A DNA stretch of 64,000 nt from Sinohyriopsis cumingii (GCA_028554795.2 CM068831.1:67617982-67681981), one strand, 5' to 3'; positions 39,501 through 49,599 are shown, numbered from the stretch's first letter. Notes: generated by a model not told the origin, from the letters alone. Made by a program: numbers and translations.

Positions 39501-40259
39501 ATGGTTCGCTTATTCTTCGCTTTTCTGACGTTCTCTAAATTGCTTACAAGAGGACATCCTCAAATTAATTATGGAAACGTCACTTCATCTACATGCCAAA
39601 ATGTCTGTTTTGGAAAACCAATTGACTGCCAGGACATTTACCAAATGGGTTTTACAAAGACTGGAGGCTACATTATTTATCCCAAAGGACATCCAAATGG
39701 TATCTACGTTCGATGTGACATGCGTACAGCCGGTGGAAGATGGACTGTCATTCAGAGAAGAATCAGCGGAGATGTTGATTTCTTTCGTGAGTGGATTGAT
39801 TATAAAGAGGGTTTTGGTGATCCAAATGGAAATATGTGGCTCGGAAATGACAATATACATGACCTCACGACTCAGGCCGATTACCAGCTGCATATAAACT
39901 TGGCTGTTTCAAATACAAATACCAGCTTTGCCATGTATGATACTTTCTCGGTTGGAGACGAAAGTAGTGGATATCGTCTCATCGTAAAAGGCTACAGTGG
40001 AACAGCAGGCGACTCTTTCTCTTATCATTCTGATATGAAATTCACCACCAAGGATTGGGACAAGGACAAAGACAATTCGTCAAATTGTGCCAGTCAATTC
40101 AAAGTCGCTTGGTGGTACAATAATTGCCTTCATTCAAACTTAAATGGAATCTACGGATCTACCAATACTGCACAAGGAATATATTGGTATGCATATGCCG
40201 GACATCATACATCCATGATATATGCAGACATGAAAATAAGGAGAAAACTTTTACAGTAA
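39501..40259 (+). CDS. Secreted fibrinogen-related (FReD) protein, copy 2
   Basis: Intact single-exon paralogue of 23173-23931 with the same 252 aa length. The signal peptide (1-17), FReD domain (about 41-252), disulfide cysteines C43/C72 and C196/C209, the three aspartates of the calcium motif (DWDKD, 185-189) and NLNGIYG are kept. Changes cluster in the binding half: N188K, the 190-201 loop, loss of C200, and GG to VA before WWY. At the N-terminus C24 became Tyr while S36 became Cys, leaving six cysteines. An additional Met two codons upstream is possible. An intact frame with clustered replacements suggests a working, diversifying family member, though no function is shown. Confidence 0.94.
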   Translation: MVRLFFAFLTFSKLLTRGHPQINYGNVTSSTCQNVCFGKPIDCQDIYQMGFTKTGGYIIYPKGHPNGIYVRCDMRTAGGRWTVIQRRISGDVDFFREWIDYKEGFGDPNGNMWLGNDNIHDLTTQADYQLHINLAVSNTNTSFAMYDTFSVGDESSGYRLIVKGYSGTAGDSFSYHSDMKFTTKDWDKDKDNSSNCASQFKVAWWYNNCLHSNLNGIYGSTNTAQGIYWYAYAGHHTSMIYADMKIRRKLLQ

Positions 40260-40290
40260 GAGTGATACAAAAGTGTTAAGATTACGCCGG

Positions 40291-40296
40291 AATAAA
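40291..40296 (+). terminator. Polyadenylation signal of FReD copy 2
   Basis: AATAAA 32 bases after the stop codon, matching the U1 gene. Confidence 0.7.
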
Positions 40297-40299
40297 ACA

Positions 40300-42206
40300 T
40301 ATTTGTACAAATAGGGTACTGCAACGTGAAGCATGACCATATAGATTCATATTATTTGCAACTTTCGCAACACACCGCTTTAGTCATATGAATATGCTTT
40401 CTTCATAAAGGGACGCAGGTATAATGAATTCCTAGAACCATTTAAATTTGCTGTACCTATTGCATTTGAAACGGATGCAGTTGTAATTCCTTTGTTTGTC
40501 TGAATGGAGATAGTTTAAAATTAATAAGTATATTTTATTGAAAGTATGATTCTACATTTTTATTTTGTTTGTTTCGTTTTCTTATTATTATTCGCAATTT
40601 GTACTTTCAAAATTTTGATGTTAATTGCAATAAACATAACATGCGCTATATATACGATTGCAAATAACATCCTAGTTCCCTCCACTCCCATACCTACCTA
40701 ACGGATTGATCAAATGTTATAGAAATGTTTTGCATATTTATATATCTATGTCAATTGGCAACGAAATTCCCTATTCTATTAATGTATTTACACATTCATG
40801 AACACGATCTGAGTCAGTACCATATATATATATCCTGATTTCAACAAGCACCTTGCTTAACATCTGAGTTAACTATATTGCTAGGTATTGTGAAAAGTGG
40901 CAATATATTACAATTTAAGGAATGATAAAATAAAATATTCAACCATATGTAGTGCTGCATAAGTGTGGTTTTCAAACATAGTTTTGTACAAACAAAGAAA
41001 CATGAGCAGCTTTCGTTCCTTTGTTGGGGAATGGTTGCTGTTTTTAGACTCCTGAGAGTTTCTAAAGAACAATTAAGAAGACTTAAGAGACAATTCTTTC
41101 CCCTGCCCGTCAAACCTTTGGGTTGTTGTCCTTGATTCATTCAGAGTCCGTGACCTTAAATTGTGACGTCACAGAAAGTTACTATATTAGGTAAAATCAG
41201 ACCCAAATGACTCAAGTACATTGCTAAATAGGAAAATCCACGAAGAATACACAAGATACAAAAATTCCATTTTCATCATTTCTCCGAAAACAAATTCACT
41301 ATTTAAAATTATGAAAGAAGACAAATAAAATAAAAAGGTACACAAAATCTGAAAAGTATAAAATCTAGAAATAATGTTAAGTACCGGAAAATTTACAATG
41401 ATACTAAAATGCAGTCCAGTATACAACATTGATCGTCTTTCTCAGTTAATCAAGAAGTTCATAGTTATAAGTTTCACACAAGAAAAAATATGTTAATATA
41501 CCTTCCGCAGATTCCGTATTTAAATCTCCGAAATTCCTGAAGTTTCATGAACTTTAATATCACTGGGTTGGCTCTTGCAAACTTTCACATTTGCTATATA
41601 AACATTTTGTTGCAATGACACAGTAATCGTATTTGTTGTTGTTTTATCTTTTGTAACAAACAAGTATTCTTGCATGGCGATTGACCCAAATCATGTAGAA
41701 CGCCCCACTTGCTTTCACGTGTAGCTATATAAACCCTTGTTGCATTACCACAGTAATGGTATTCGTTGCTGTTTTATCGTCGGTTGCAAATAAAAGTTAT
41801 TACAGAGTAATTTATCTAATATCATGTAGAACAAACCAATCGTGAATGGATCCGGAATAATTATTGCATTTCAACTGATTTTTACTTATTTTCCTAAATT
41901 TCTCGCCAGGTACAGTTATATATGACGCATCATCGGCACCTACTGATCACACTGAGAATCGATTTCAGGGTTATTCATGACTGGCATTAACCTATATTTG
42001 ATCCACTTGTTAATTAATGATTGTACTCTCTACTACAATTAGCCCTCTAAGTGGTTAGTATTGAAGTTATAAGCCCGAGAACGATATTCTCGATCAAAGT
42101 CATTGATGTAAGAGTTAGAATTTTCACACAAGCATAATTCGCATGTGAGGACCTGTCTCGCCTATAGAGGTTCTAATATTTGCTACCGATAGAACTTCTA
42201 TCTATT
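40300..42206. other. Non-coding DNA between FReD copy 2 and the Maverick
   Basis: Homologous to 24000-25865. It has a short TA run (40825-40833) and the 130 bp tandem pair at 41592-41835. No gene seen. Confidence 0.5.
42201..42206. repeat. Target-site duplication, left (TCTATT)
   Basis: TCTATT precedes the element. The same six bases stand at 59245-59250 if the shared T is given to the host; if the tips are taken as AGCAGCAG...CTGCTGCT, the duplication is the 5 bases CTATT. Six bases is the usual Maverick length. Confidence 0.85.
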
Positions 42207-42736
42207 AGCAGCAGAGAATGTGAACAGACCTCTTAATTCGTCACGTACGTTTTCTAGACACACAAAATAGTGACCTTCATAGAGGTCACTAACATTACCG
42301 CATCATTGATTGACCTAATCAAAGATGCCGTCGTCACCCTCTCTGCTGCTATTGTTATTCTGAGTAATCCTGGGAATCTTTATCAGAGTAATCCTGAGGA
42401 TCTTTGAATCTCAAATAATACTCTATCTCTGTTGGTGGTTTTTCTATTTTTGGGTTTATTTTTTTTCTATTTTTATAATCTATCATTAAACTTCTATATC
42501 GATCTCCACCGAAATTTGCACAAATCTGACATAATCCTCTAACGCCGTTGTTACTCCCAACACAATGTCGTGAACCAGCATGAGGATTTTTTGATAAAAT
42601 ATAATTATGTCTCCTGCAATATTCTCCATGGCACCTTTTATCACATTTATATGCTGTTCCTTGAATCAGCCACGCACAATTGTGCATTATATTAATGATA
42701 TCTGTTTAATTAAATTTACACCCTCTCTGCTGCTAT
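42207..42736 (+). repeat. Left terminal inverted repeat (530 bp)
   Basis: Matches the reverse complement of 58716-59245 along its whole length, with scattered substitutions and small gaps. It contains the Cys-rich gene at 42355-42687. Copies of the tip motif caccctctctgctgct recur inside at 42335 and at the inner edge 42719. Two short hairpins lie in the outer part: agtgacct/aggtcact (42269-42290) and ttgatt/aatcaa (42306-42322). Confidence 0.95.
42355..42687 (-). CDS. Cys-rich zinc-binding protein inside the left TIR
   Basis: Open 110 aa frame. Paired Cys/His motifs suggest zinc binding: CxW then C-x3-C near residues 15-19, YC-x2-H (23-27), HCVG (41-44), and C-x2-C-x6-YR near 53-64 ending 'GGDRYRSL'. 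The tail has a repeated QDYSD/QDYSE acidic motif. It is paralogous to the protein at 48392-48616. Similar small proteins accompany Mavericks in other invertebrates, as I recall; their role is unknown. Being inside the TIR, the gene exists twice per element, but the right copy (58765-59096) is dead. The C-terminal third overlaps the outer TIR, ending just inside the tip-motif copy. Confidence 0.7.
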   Translation of the reverse strand: MHNCAWLIQGTAYKCDKRCHGEYCRRHNYILSKNPHAGSRHCVGSNNGVRGLCQICANFGGDRYRSLMIDYKNRKKINPKIEKPPTEIEYYLRFKDPQDYSDKDSQDYSE

Positions 42737-43363
42737 TCATCCAAATATTGTATGCAAATATATTGTTATAAATCCATGCGGAGCAGCTTGCGCTCGTGAA
42801 AAGAAGTTTTTAAATTTAATTATATCCATGTCACCGCTGCACCAAGTTTGATGAATATTTCTCATCGTGTGTGTATCATCTCCATTAAACACAACTAAAA
42901 TATTACAGTTATCTCTGATCACTTTTGGTATTTGTGTGTATCGTTGAGTAACATAAATGACATCGGTGTTTTTCTGACTACCTCGAGAAAAAATCCTAGC
43001 TGGGTTTGCTTGTTTATCCAGCATCACATCGTCGTATACAACCAAATTATTAATAAATCCGTCTATGGAATCTACTGATGGTGCTTCATCAATATCAGTT
43101 ATAAACTTGATAACATCGTCATCCAGTAATCGCGCGTTTTCATTAAAATCCTTGAGCACATCATAACATCGTTGATCATCAACTGACGGGGCTACGAAAC
43201 ACAATTTATCCCATTTTAACCATCTCATTATAAGATTAAGTAACAACTGTGTCTTTCCACTTCCAGACGGTCCTATTATTATCATTCTGATGGAATTCGG
43301 TAACGTAGGATGGTGTTTGACAGGTTCTCGTTTTCTTGTCGCTGAGAAATCAATTATATCCAT
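42737..43363 (-). CDS. Packaging ATPase (A32/FtsK-HerA type)
   Basis: Intact, 208 aa from the Met at 43363. The open frame runs further upstream, but the Ala/Gly/Phe-rich extension is the antisense shadow of the neighbouring gene. A Walker A motif, GPSGSGKT, lies near residues 29-36 and Walker B 'NLVVYDDVM' near 109-117, followed by a sensor-like 'DVIYVTQRY'. The family pumps the genome into virions in Mavericks, adintoviruses and NCLDV. Its stop codon abuts the inner edge of the left TIR. The start lies 16 bases from the start of the divergent gene at 43380. It is the only large gene of the element without an obvious break. Confidence 0.9.
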   Translation of the reverse strand: MDIIDFSATRKREPVKHHPTLPNSIRMIIIGPSGSGKTQLLLNLIMRWLKWDKLCFVAPSVDDQRCYDVLKDFNENARLLDDDVIKFITDIDEAPSVDSIDGFINNLVVYDDVMLDKQANPARIFSRGSQKNTDVIYVTQRYTQIPKVIRDNCNILVVFNGDDTHTMRNIHQTWCSGDMDIIKFKNFFSRAQAAPHGFITIYLHTIFG

Positions 43364-43379
43364 GCTATATAAAATATCT
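43364..43379. promoter_or_regulatory. Very short divergent promoter with TATA element
   Basis: Only 16 bases separate the two start codons, and they read gctatataaaatatct. A TATATAAAATAT core sits between the genes. Transcripts must start within or upstream of the opposite coding region, unless leaderless. Confidence 0.45.
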
Positions 43380-43955
43380 ATGGATTTATATTGTGTAAAG
43401 TGCAGGACGCGTACACCGACGGATACACTAACAACTATTACCACAAACAATAATAGATCAGCAATTACGGGTAAGTGTACGCGATGTGGTACAAGGAAAT
43501 TTAAATTTATATCCACGCAGTCAGGTGAAAAACCAAAGCAAAATCCAAAAGCAAAACCAAAACCATAAGTCAAAGTCAAAGCCAAAGTCAAGTAAAAAAA
43601 GCAACGGGGAGGTGATATTGCAGCAAAATTAGGAAAATTACCGGGAACTCCGTGGGCTAAATACCCAGGAGAAAAACATCTACCAGGATATAATTATTGC
43701 GGTCCTGGTACTCGACTCAATATCAGGCTTGATAATCAGGATCAACCAAAACCAGGCGAGGAACCAATAAACGCTATTGATAAAGCATGTCATGTTCATG
43801 ATGTTGCGTATAAAAGCAATGATCTACAACATAGGCATATTGCAGATGTGAAATTAATTCATGCGTTAAATTCTATATAAAAAAAATTCAAAGAAAAATT
43901 AGCTAATTGGTTAGCAAGATCCGCGATGAAAGGTAAATTAGCGCTTGGGGCTTAA
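43380..43955 (+). pseudogene. Zinc-ribbon plus phospholipase A2-like protein
   Basis: One continuous frame of 191 codons interrupted by three TAA stops (43566, 43593, 43878). Residues 1-45 form a zinc ribbon, YCVKCRT then CTRCGT, resembling DUF5679. A Lys/Pro-rich linker follows, then a PLA2-like domain (about 75-165) with the calcium-loop 'YNYCGPGT' and the catalytic 'CHVHDVAY' (His-Asp). Parvovirus VP1 and several adenovirus- or Maverick-like elements carry such PLA2 domains for membrane passage during entry. All three stops need only one base change from a Lys/Ser-type codon, so the decay is recent. Start shared with the divergent ATPase promoter. Confidence 0.85.
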
Positions 43956-43984
43956 TATATAAAATAGTATCGATTTATTATTCC

Positions 43985-44896
43985 CCAGTTGGATACTGGA
44001 AAGGTAAAGCATCAATTAGTAAACTTACTGATGCAGCAGCTGTTAACATTATACTGCTAAAGCGTGATTATCCAAACAGGCAATATGGCAAATTTACCTA
44101 CCACCACCTAAGCAAATTCACTTTGCACATTTCGATGTCAGTGTTCCTAATGAAGTTCATCAAACTGATATTCTATTTTTACCACATGATACTGTACGTA
44201 GAAAAGCGTACAAATATGCGTTAACCGTTGTTGACGTTACAAGTAGATATAAAGATACAAAACCGCTATCAACGAAGACAGCATATGAAGTAGCCGAAGC
44301 TTTTAAACGAATTTATCAACGAGGTGGTCTGCTATGGCCACAGCTGCTATATGTTGATCCTGGCAAGGAATTTCTTGGTCCAATATTATCGCTGATGAAA
44401 CAACATAATACCAAACTACGACGAGGACATACTGCAATTCATCGTGATCAGGCAATTGTTGAACGATTTAATCGAACACTCGCTGAGCGGTTATATGGAT
44501 ATCAATACGCGAAGGAATTTTTTCAGGGCACGAGATGTCGTGAATGGGTTGCAAGATCACCAAGTCTGATAGCAGCGTTAAATAATGAAGTAACTTGAAC
44601 AACCAACATGAAACCATTAATGCAATTACAAAAGAAATATACCAACACAACGACGTGATATTTCAGCACAGCCAGAATTAGGTAATATCACTGTAAGATA
44701 TTTATACGAGCCCGGTGAACTTGAAGGTGGTAAACAAAGAGCGACTGATCCTATTTGGAGTGTTACCACACACAAGATATCCACCGTGACAAGATCCTCA
44801 GGCAGACACGCAATCTACAGATTAGATTCAACTGCTCCTCACCGTGGATTTGTAAGTAATTCCCGAGGATACACAATTACCACCGCAATCACTTAA
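43985..44896 (+). pseudogene. Maverick integrase (retroviral-type DDE)
   Basis: About 300 aa in two main frames. The first holds the catalytic triad: D in 'HQTDILF' (44170), D in 'YVDPGKEF' (about 44353) and E in 'QAIVERFNRTL' (about 44460). A frame change at 44600-44650 leads into a C-terminal 'VRYLYEPGELEGG' stretch and 'RGFV' segment, the chromo/SH3-like tail typical of Maverick integrases. The enzyme would insert the element with a 6 bp staggered cut. No clear start Met is visible; the recognisable homology begins near 43985. Its last 8 bases overlap the end of the convergent polymerase gene. Confidence 0.9.
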
Positions 44897-47800
44897 CTAG
44901 CTTACACTCAAGACTGGTCAACATAATATTTTCTCGTGTATGACCGCGACAGTTATTTTTTCTGTCTACGGTAAATTGTCTTGGATAATTTTTTAGATAC
45001 CGCCATAACATTATACAATTACAACTAGCACAATGATTATTCTGTTGTTGTTTCAACGTGCTAATATATTCAACGTCGAGATCAAATTCTCGATTATTTT
45101 TTTATCAGATTGCTTATAACCAGCTAATTTGTTTCTTATTATATCACCTCGATATTCATCGAGGTCATCACTAATCACTGACGAGTCCATGACGATTCGT
45201 CTTAGTTGAGATATTTTTCTAACTCGAGACACTGTAAGATAAACTAAGTTCGACCATTCGATGTGATCATCGGCGATCCAAACAACTGTATCCGTAATAG
45301 TTAATCCCTGAGATAAATGAATCGTCATTGCGTATCCAAGCGTCCACGGGGATTTATCAGCACGTAGAGCATCTTCAACAACATCAACATCGACATTAAC
45401 TGCGACAATATCATTCAGAACAAGATTCTGTTTCCTTGACTAGGTCTATCTGGTATATCAACGTCAATATTTTGCCGCCGTGTATCAGCTGGTCTATAAC
45501 ATAACGGAACTGGCAACGATGGATATTTTTCTTTATGCAACTGAAACAACTCTCGTTGAAGTGTATCACCAACTATCTTTCTACTTGCAACTATTAAATC
45601 GGTTGGTCGCCATGTTTGTAGAAAGTCGTTCATGGGTATTTCTGAAATTATTCCACGCATTACATCACACTGAATTTTATTCGGTTGTAGTCTGATTAAT
45701 TTTTTAACTGTTTCAACGTTGTATCAAGTGCTCTATGATCATCATTCATTTCTTCGTAATAATCGACAAAGTTATTTAGCCATCCATGTGGAGATGGTCC
45801 AACAAACGGTGGTGGTTGACCATGATCGACGCACATTATCACAGCAGTATTTCTCGTTAATAACCAATCTAGAAATGTTTTTAATGTTTCTAACGGCACA
45901 GTACATATTTCATCCCAAATGATGATCTTTGGAATGTATTTCTCACCCATCCTTAAAGATGTCCATGTATCACCCTTCTATCGGAAAAAGCTGTGATAAG
46001 TACATGATTGTACTCCTCGTTTTTTCATTTCTCGCGCGAGTCTGTGCGTAGGTGTCAGCACGACCATATCTGATTTCTGAAACAGTTCGATCGCTCGAGT
46101 GGTTTTACCAGAGCCTTCCGGTCAGTTTATGTATATCATTTTATATCTAGCTATTGGATGATATACCGATGGTAACAACGAAGTTGTCGATGATATATTT
46201 AATCGTTGATTTTTATAATAATCATCTTTGATCGTAACATCTGCTGATTCTGAATAATTAAGTATATTTTCTTTCTTTATTCTCCATGAACCCCATGGTG
46301 CATCATCGTCTGTAAAATCATCCAACAACGTTGCATATTTCTTATCGATATAGAACGAATCTGTTGCAACTCTAACTGCGGTATCAGAAAAATTATTTAT
46401 CATAGATAGCAAGTTTATGCTCACGTAGGCCAACATCGATGGTCTTAAATGCGTATACTGAGGCGATTCTCCATCCATATAGCTAACAATCGTACCTAAT
46501 CGTGTTTCATTTGATAAATAAACATCTTGGCGTATTATAAATACATTTCTCGCTGCTGCATCAGCAGCTATAAAATCGTATTCGGTATCATCCAGTATTA
46601 ATCGTTTACTGACGTTGTTTATGATCATATGCTCCACCTTGAGTAAACTTTCCTATTATTTTTCTTCCAAGATCCTTTGCTGTTTTATCGCTATTATTGA
46701 CTTTAATCTCGAGGATTCTAGGAGCCTCTTTGATGATATCATCCTCGAAAGCATCAAGACATTTTTCTCTAAATTCCTTAATGACCTCATCGAGACTGAT
46801 ATTTCCCACCGGTGGTAACCAAACCTCGGTTTGTTTCTTATATGATATAATTGCCTCACTTTCCACCAACGATACCAATATCGCACAATCGAGCATATAT
46901 CGTAATAAAACTATTGGTGCCCAGCGTTTTTCTGAGAAATGTCTACCAAACCAAACATAACATGTCGTATGAAGATCCATAGCAAACTCGAATGATTCAA
47001 CACATGCAAATCCAGTTAGATCAAAATCTGACAATTGTCCATTTATCGATACTCGCGTCATTTCGAGTGTTGGATGACCGAACCTTGCAAGATAATTAGA
47101 ACAATCTCCGTATCCGAGAAAACTTCCTGGATAACACGCAACCATATCAACAAATATCATATCGTTGTAATTATATTTGGTATTCCACAATCCGCCGTGG
47201 CCATACTATACACAACTTGATTGTATATCCGAAAGAAATTCATTTCTGGTTGGTTTCCACTAATGTTTTTTCTCTAGCAACATAAGCTGCAACAGATGGA
47301 ATAGTAAAACAGTTGCTGAGCAACTCCTCAATGTTTTCTGAATATTTTTGAGCAAGATGTTTCATTTCTGCACCGTTAGGTCGCACAAATTGATCATACT
47401 TTTCATCATCTGAGCTCTTAAATAACCACACTGACACAGGATCATTTTTACTTATTTTGTTAATAAAATCAAACATGTTATCATCATAAAATTTAACAGT
47501 TCGATTTCGTGGAAACACTGTTACTGCGCTAGTCCACGCGTGTGCATTATGATCAATAATTTCTATCGAAGTTCCTTTTGATTTATATTTTGATTCATAC
47601 AAAATCTCTCCTGTTATCGTCGCTACGGTTATTGGGAATTTTAATCTTTTTCCTAACTCAGTGAAATCTTTGATAGACGCTCCGGTATCTTTAACTGTTT
47701 CGCCCAACTCATTTATTATTTTACGTCTTTTATCTGTGAAACCGTTTCCACGGGCCGCGTTTGTAAAATGTTCTATTACTCATTCAGCTACACAGTTTAT

Positions 47801-48340
47801 TTTTGAAAATTTCATCGGCGCCAATTTATCAACGCTAGGTTTATCATTTATCACATATATTCCATAAATAACTGCTGTTACAGGATACGCTGGCTCATAA
47901 TACGGTTTGTCAATGCCAGTCAATAGACCTGGTTTAGAATCTTTACTTAGTATGACAGTTTTTTTATTACCGTCGACGGGATCATATTTGTCACGGATAA
48001 TCCAGTTATCTGTTTCTGCAAGTATGACAAATTTTATTCTGAAAAGATAACTTCTATCATCGAGCTGTTTAATAATAGCTGCTGCTCTTTTGTCATTCAT
48101 CGTAGCATAGAGGATACCTTTGGGCTTGACTTTGTCATTGCAAATAATCTTGAACGTTGACCAGACATGAGATGCACCATCTGCGTGAAATTCTTTCTTG
48201 GCGTCGTGAATTTTATTGATCAAACATTTATTTTTCCGATCAACCAAATCTCGTGTCGGCACGTCAGGAGATATCCTGTCGAGGTTGAATTTACTTGTTT
48301 TCCAAGGCTTTATTCGGGATAATCTCTCAAAGTCATCCAT
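44889..48340 (-). pseudogene. Protein-primed family B DNA polymerase - SF1 helicase - HNH-like fusion
   Basis: About 1,140 codons from the Met at 48340, in several frames. The N-terminal part (48340-47240, with a TGA at 47780) matches the N-terminal region of Maverick polymerases ('GNGFTDKRRKI'). Polymerase motifs follow: A 'FVDMVACYPGS' (about 47150), B 'GRKIIGKFTQGG' (about 46640) and C 'VRVATDSFYI' (about 46360). After 'KMIYIN' a single TGA (46122) precedes an in-frame Walker A 'PEGSGKTTR', then Walker B 'IIIWDEICTV' (about 45925), 'TIHLSQG' (about 45315) and 'LTVSRVRK', an SF1 Pif1/RecD-like helicase. The tail (45050-44889) encodes CASC, 'FTVDRKNN', GHTREN and LEC, an HNH-like zinc module. 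No exonuclease motifs are recognised. Breaks: TGA 47780, frame changes near 47215, 46625, 45680, 45415 and 45050, TGA 46122, TAG 45978. Confidence 0.85.
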
Positions 48341-48391
48341 ATTATATTTCAGACAAGTATTTAAATAAAAAATAGTATATATATATATACA
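48341..48391. promoter_or_regulatory. Divergent promoter of polymerase and Cys-rich gene
   Basis: The 51 bases between divergent starts contain a tatatatatatac run (48373-48390) right before the plus-strand ATG, and 'aaataaaaaat' toward the polymerase. This is a plausible shared TATA region. Confidence 0.4.
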
Positions 48392-48616
48392 ATGTCTCAA
48401 TGCAAATGGTTGATGATCGGATCATTAACTCGTTGTAATAAACCATGCAGGAAGGAATTCTGCGGACAACACTTGCAAAACGGTCACCGTGGAAGCTTAG
48501 GACCAATACCATGTCTGCGATGTGGTGCTGGAGTACGAGGAAAAACACAGTTGTGTGCGTGTTGTGGTGGTAAACGATACAGAGAGCTTAAAAGATATTA
48601 TGATTTTAAAAAATAA
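48392..48616 (+). CDS. Small Cys-rich zinc-binding protein
   Basis: Intact 74 aa. Pattern: QCKW (3-6), CNKPC (15-19), FCGQH (23-27), CLRCG (41-45), CACCGGKRYREL (54-65). It aligns with the TIR-encoded protein at 42355-42687 (shared 'GGxRYR' end and CxxC spacing), so the element holds two paralogues plus a dead third. Eight or more Cys/His suggest two zinc sites. The role is unknown; DNA binding or redox are guesses. Confidence 0.75.
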   Translation: MSQCKWLMIGSLTRCNKPCRKEFCGQHLQNGHRGSLGPIPCLRCGAGVRGKTQLCACCGGKRYRELKRYYDFKK

Positions 48617-48717
48617 TGACCCTGACAGAGTCAATGACAACGCTATAAAATCCGTGGAGGATTATCTAACTAAGTTTTCAGACATATTATGATTTAAACA
48701 AATGATATTATTGTATA

Positions 48718-49233
48718 ATGGAGCAAAATATGAACCACGAGTTTATAAAGCATCCTACAAGAACAAACTACGAATGGAATATTGATGGTATGATCAGAAA
48801 TTGTCAGAAGAAAGTACCAGTTGGTTATATTAATAATACTGGTTACCTATTGTTTACTACTGGGAAGAAACCTTATCTCTGTCATCGATTTGTGTATGAA
48901 TGTCACAAGGGGTTGATCAAAGACGGTCTTGTGATCGATCATATTGACGGGAATCCTCAAAATAATAGTTTATCCAACCTTCGAGCTGTCACGCAGAGGG
49001 AGAATAATACACGTGGTAATACTGGGAAATGCAAAACAACCGGAAAGAGGGCGGTAAAATCTACAAACACATAAACTGGCGAAGAAATTATACTTCAATC
49101 AATAAATTCTGCTGCAAAATATTTTAATATTAATACGCCTTCAGTACAATTTGTAGCGAAAAATATAACCAAATCCACCTTTTCCAAGAAATATAAACAA
49201 AAAAATCATGTTTCAATATTGTTAATGAGATAA
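48718..49233 (+). pseudogene. HNH endonuclease (homing type, with NUMOD-like tail)
   Basis: Frame of 171 codons with one TAA at 49072-49074. Residues 1-118 are open. An HNH core is clear: 'HRFVYECHKG' then 'VIDHIDGNPQNNSLSNLRAV' (about residues 77-96), with the H-N-H residues present, typical of phage- and virus-borne HNH enzymes. After the stop the same frame continues with 'SINSAAKYFNINTPSV', a NUMOD1-like DNA-binding helix. It was probably a selfish or recombination nuclease. It is flanked by AT-rich DNA, not nested in a gene. Confidence 0.88.
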
Positions 49234-49343
49234 ACTATCATCACTATCAAGTAATTACCTCAAATTATATTTATTAACCATTTATTTTGGGGGACCCAGT
49301 ATTGTACAGTCGTATACTACTTATTTTTCATGCGAAAGGGAGA

Positions 49344-49468
<125 letters not shown>

Positions 49469-49599
49469 CAGTATATTTCTGATGTTTATAATCGGAATTA
49501 GTCATTTAACCGTTTACTTCGTAATTAATATCAATAATTATACCCGTAGACGGATATTTATGGTTTTTAGCTTGCAAAATAAATATATAAACGTATTTC

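Noticed and set aside
43364-43591. N-terminal extension of the ATPase rich in Ala, Gly and Phe
   Set aside because: It is antisense to the zinc-ribbon gene; the family start is the Met at 43363.
43985-44896. LTR retrovirus integrase
   Set aside because: No reverse transcriptase, RNase H or LTR nearby. The C-terminal 'YLYEPGELEGG' motif and the surrounding genes point to a Maverick.
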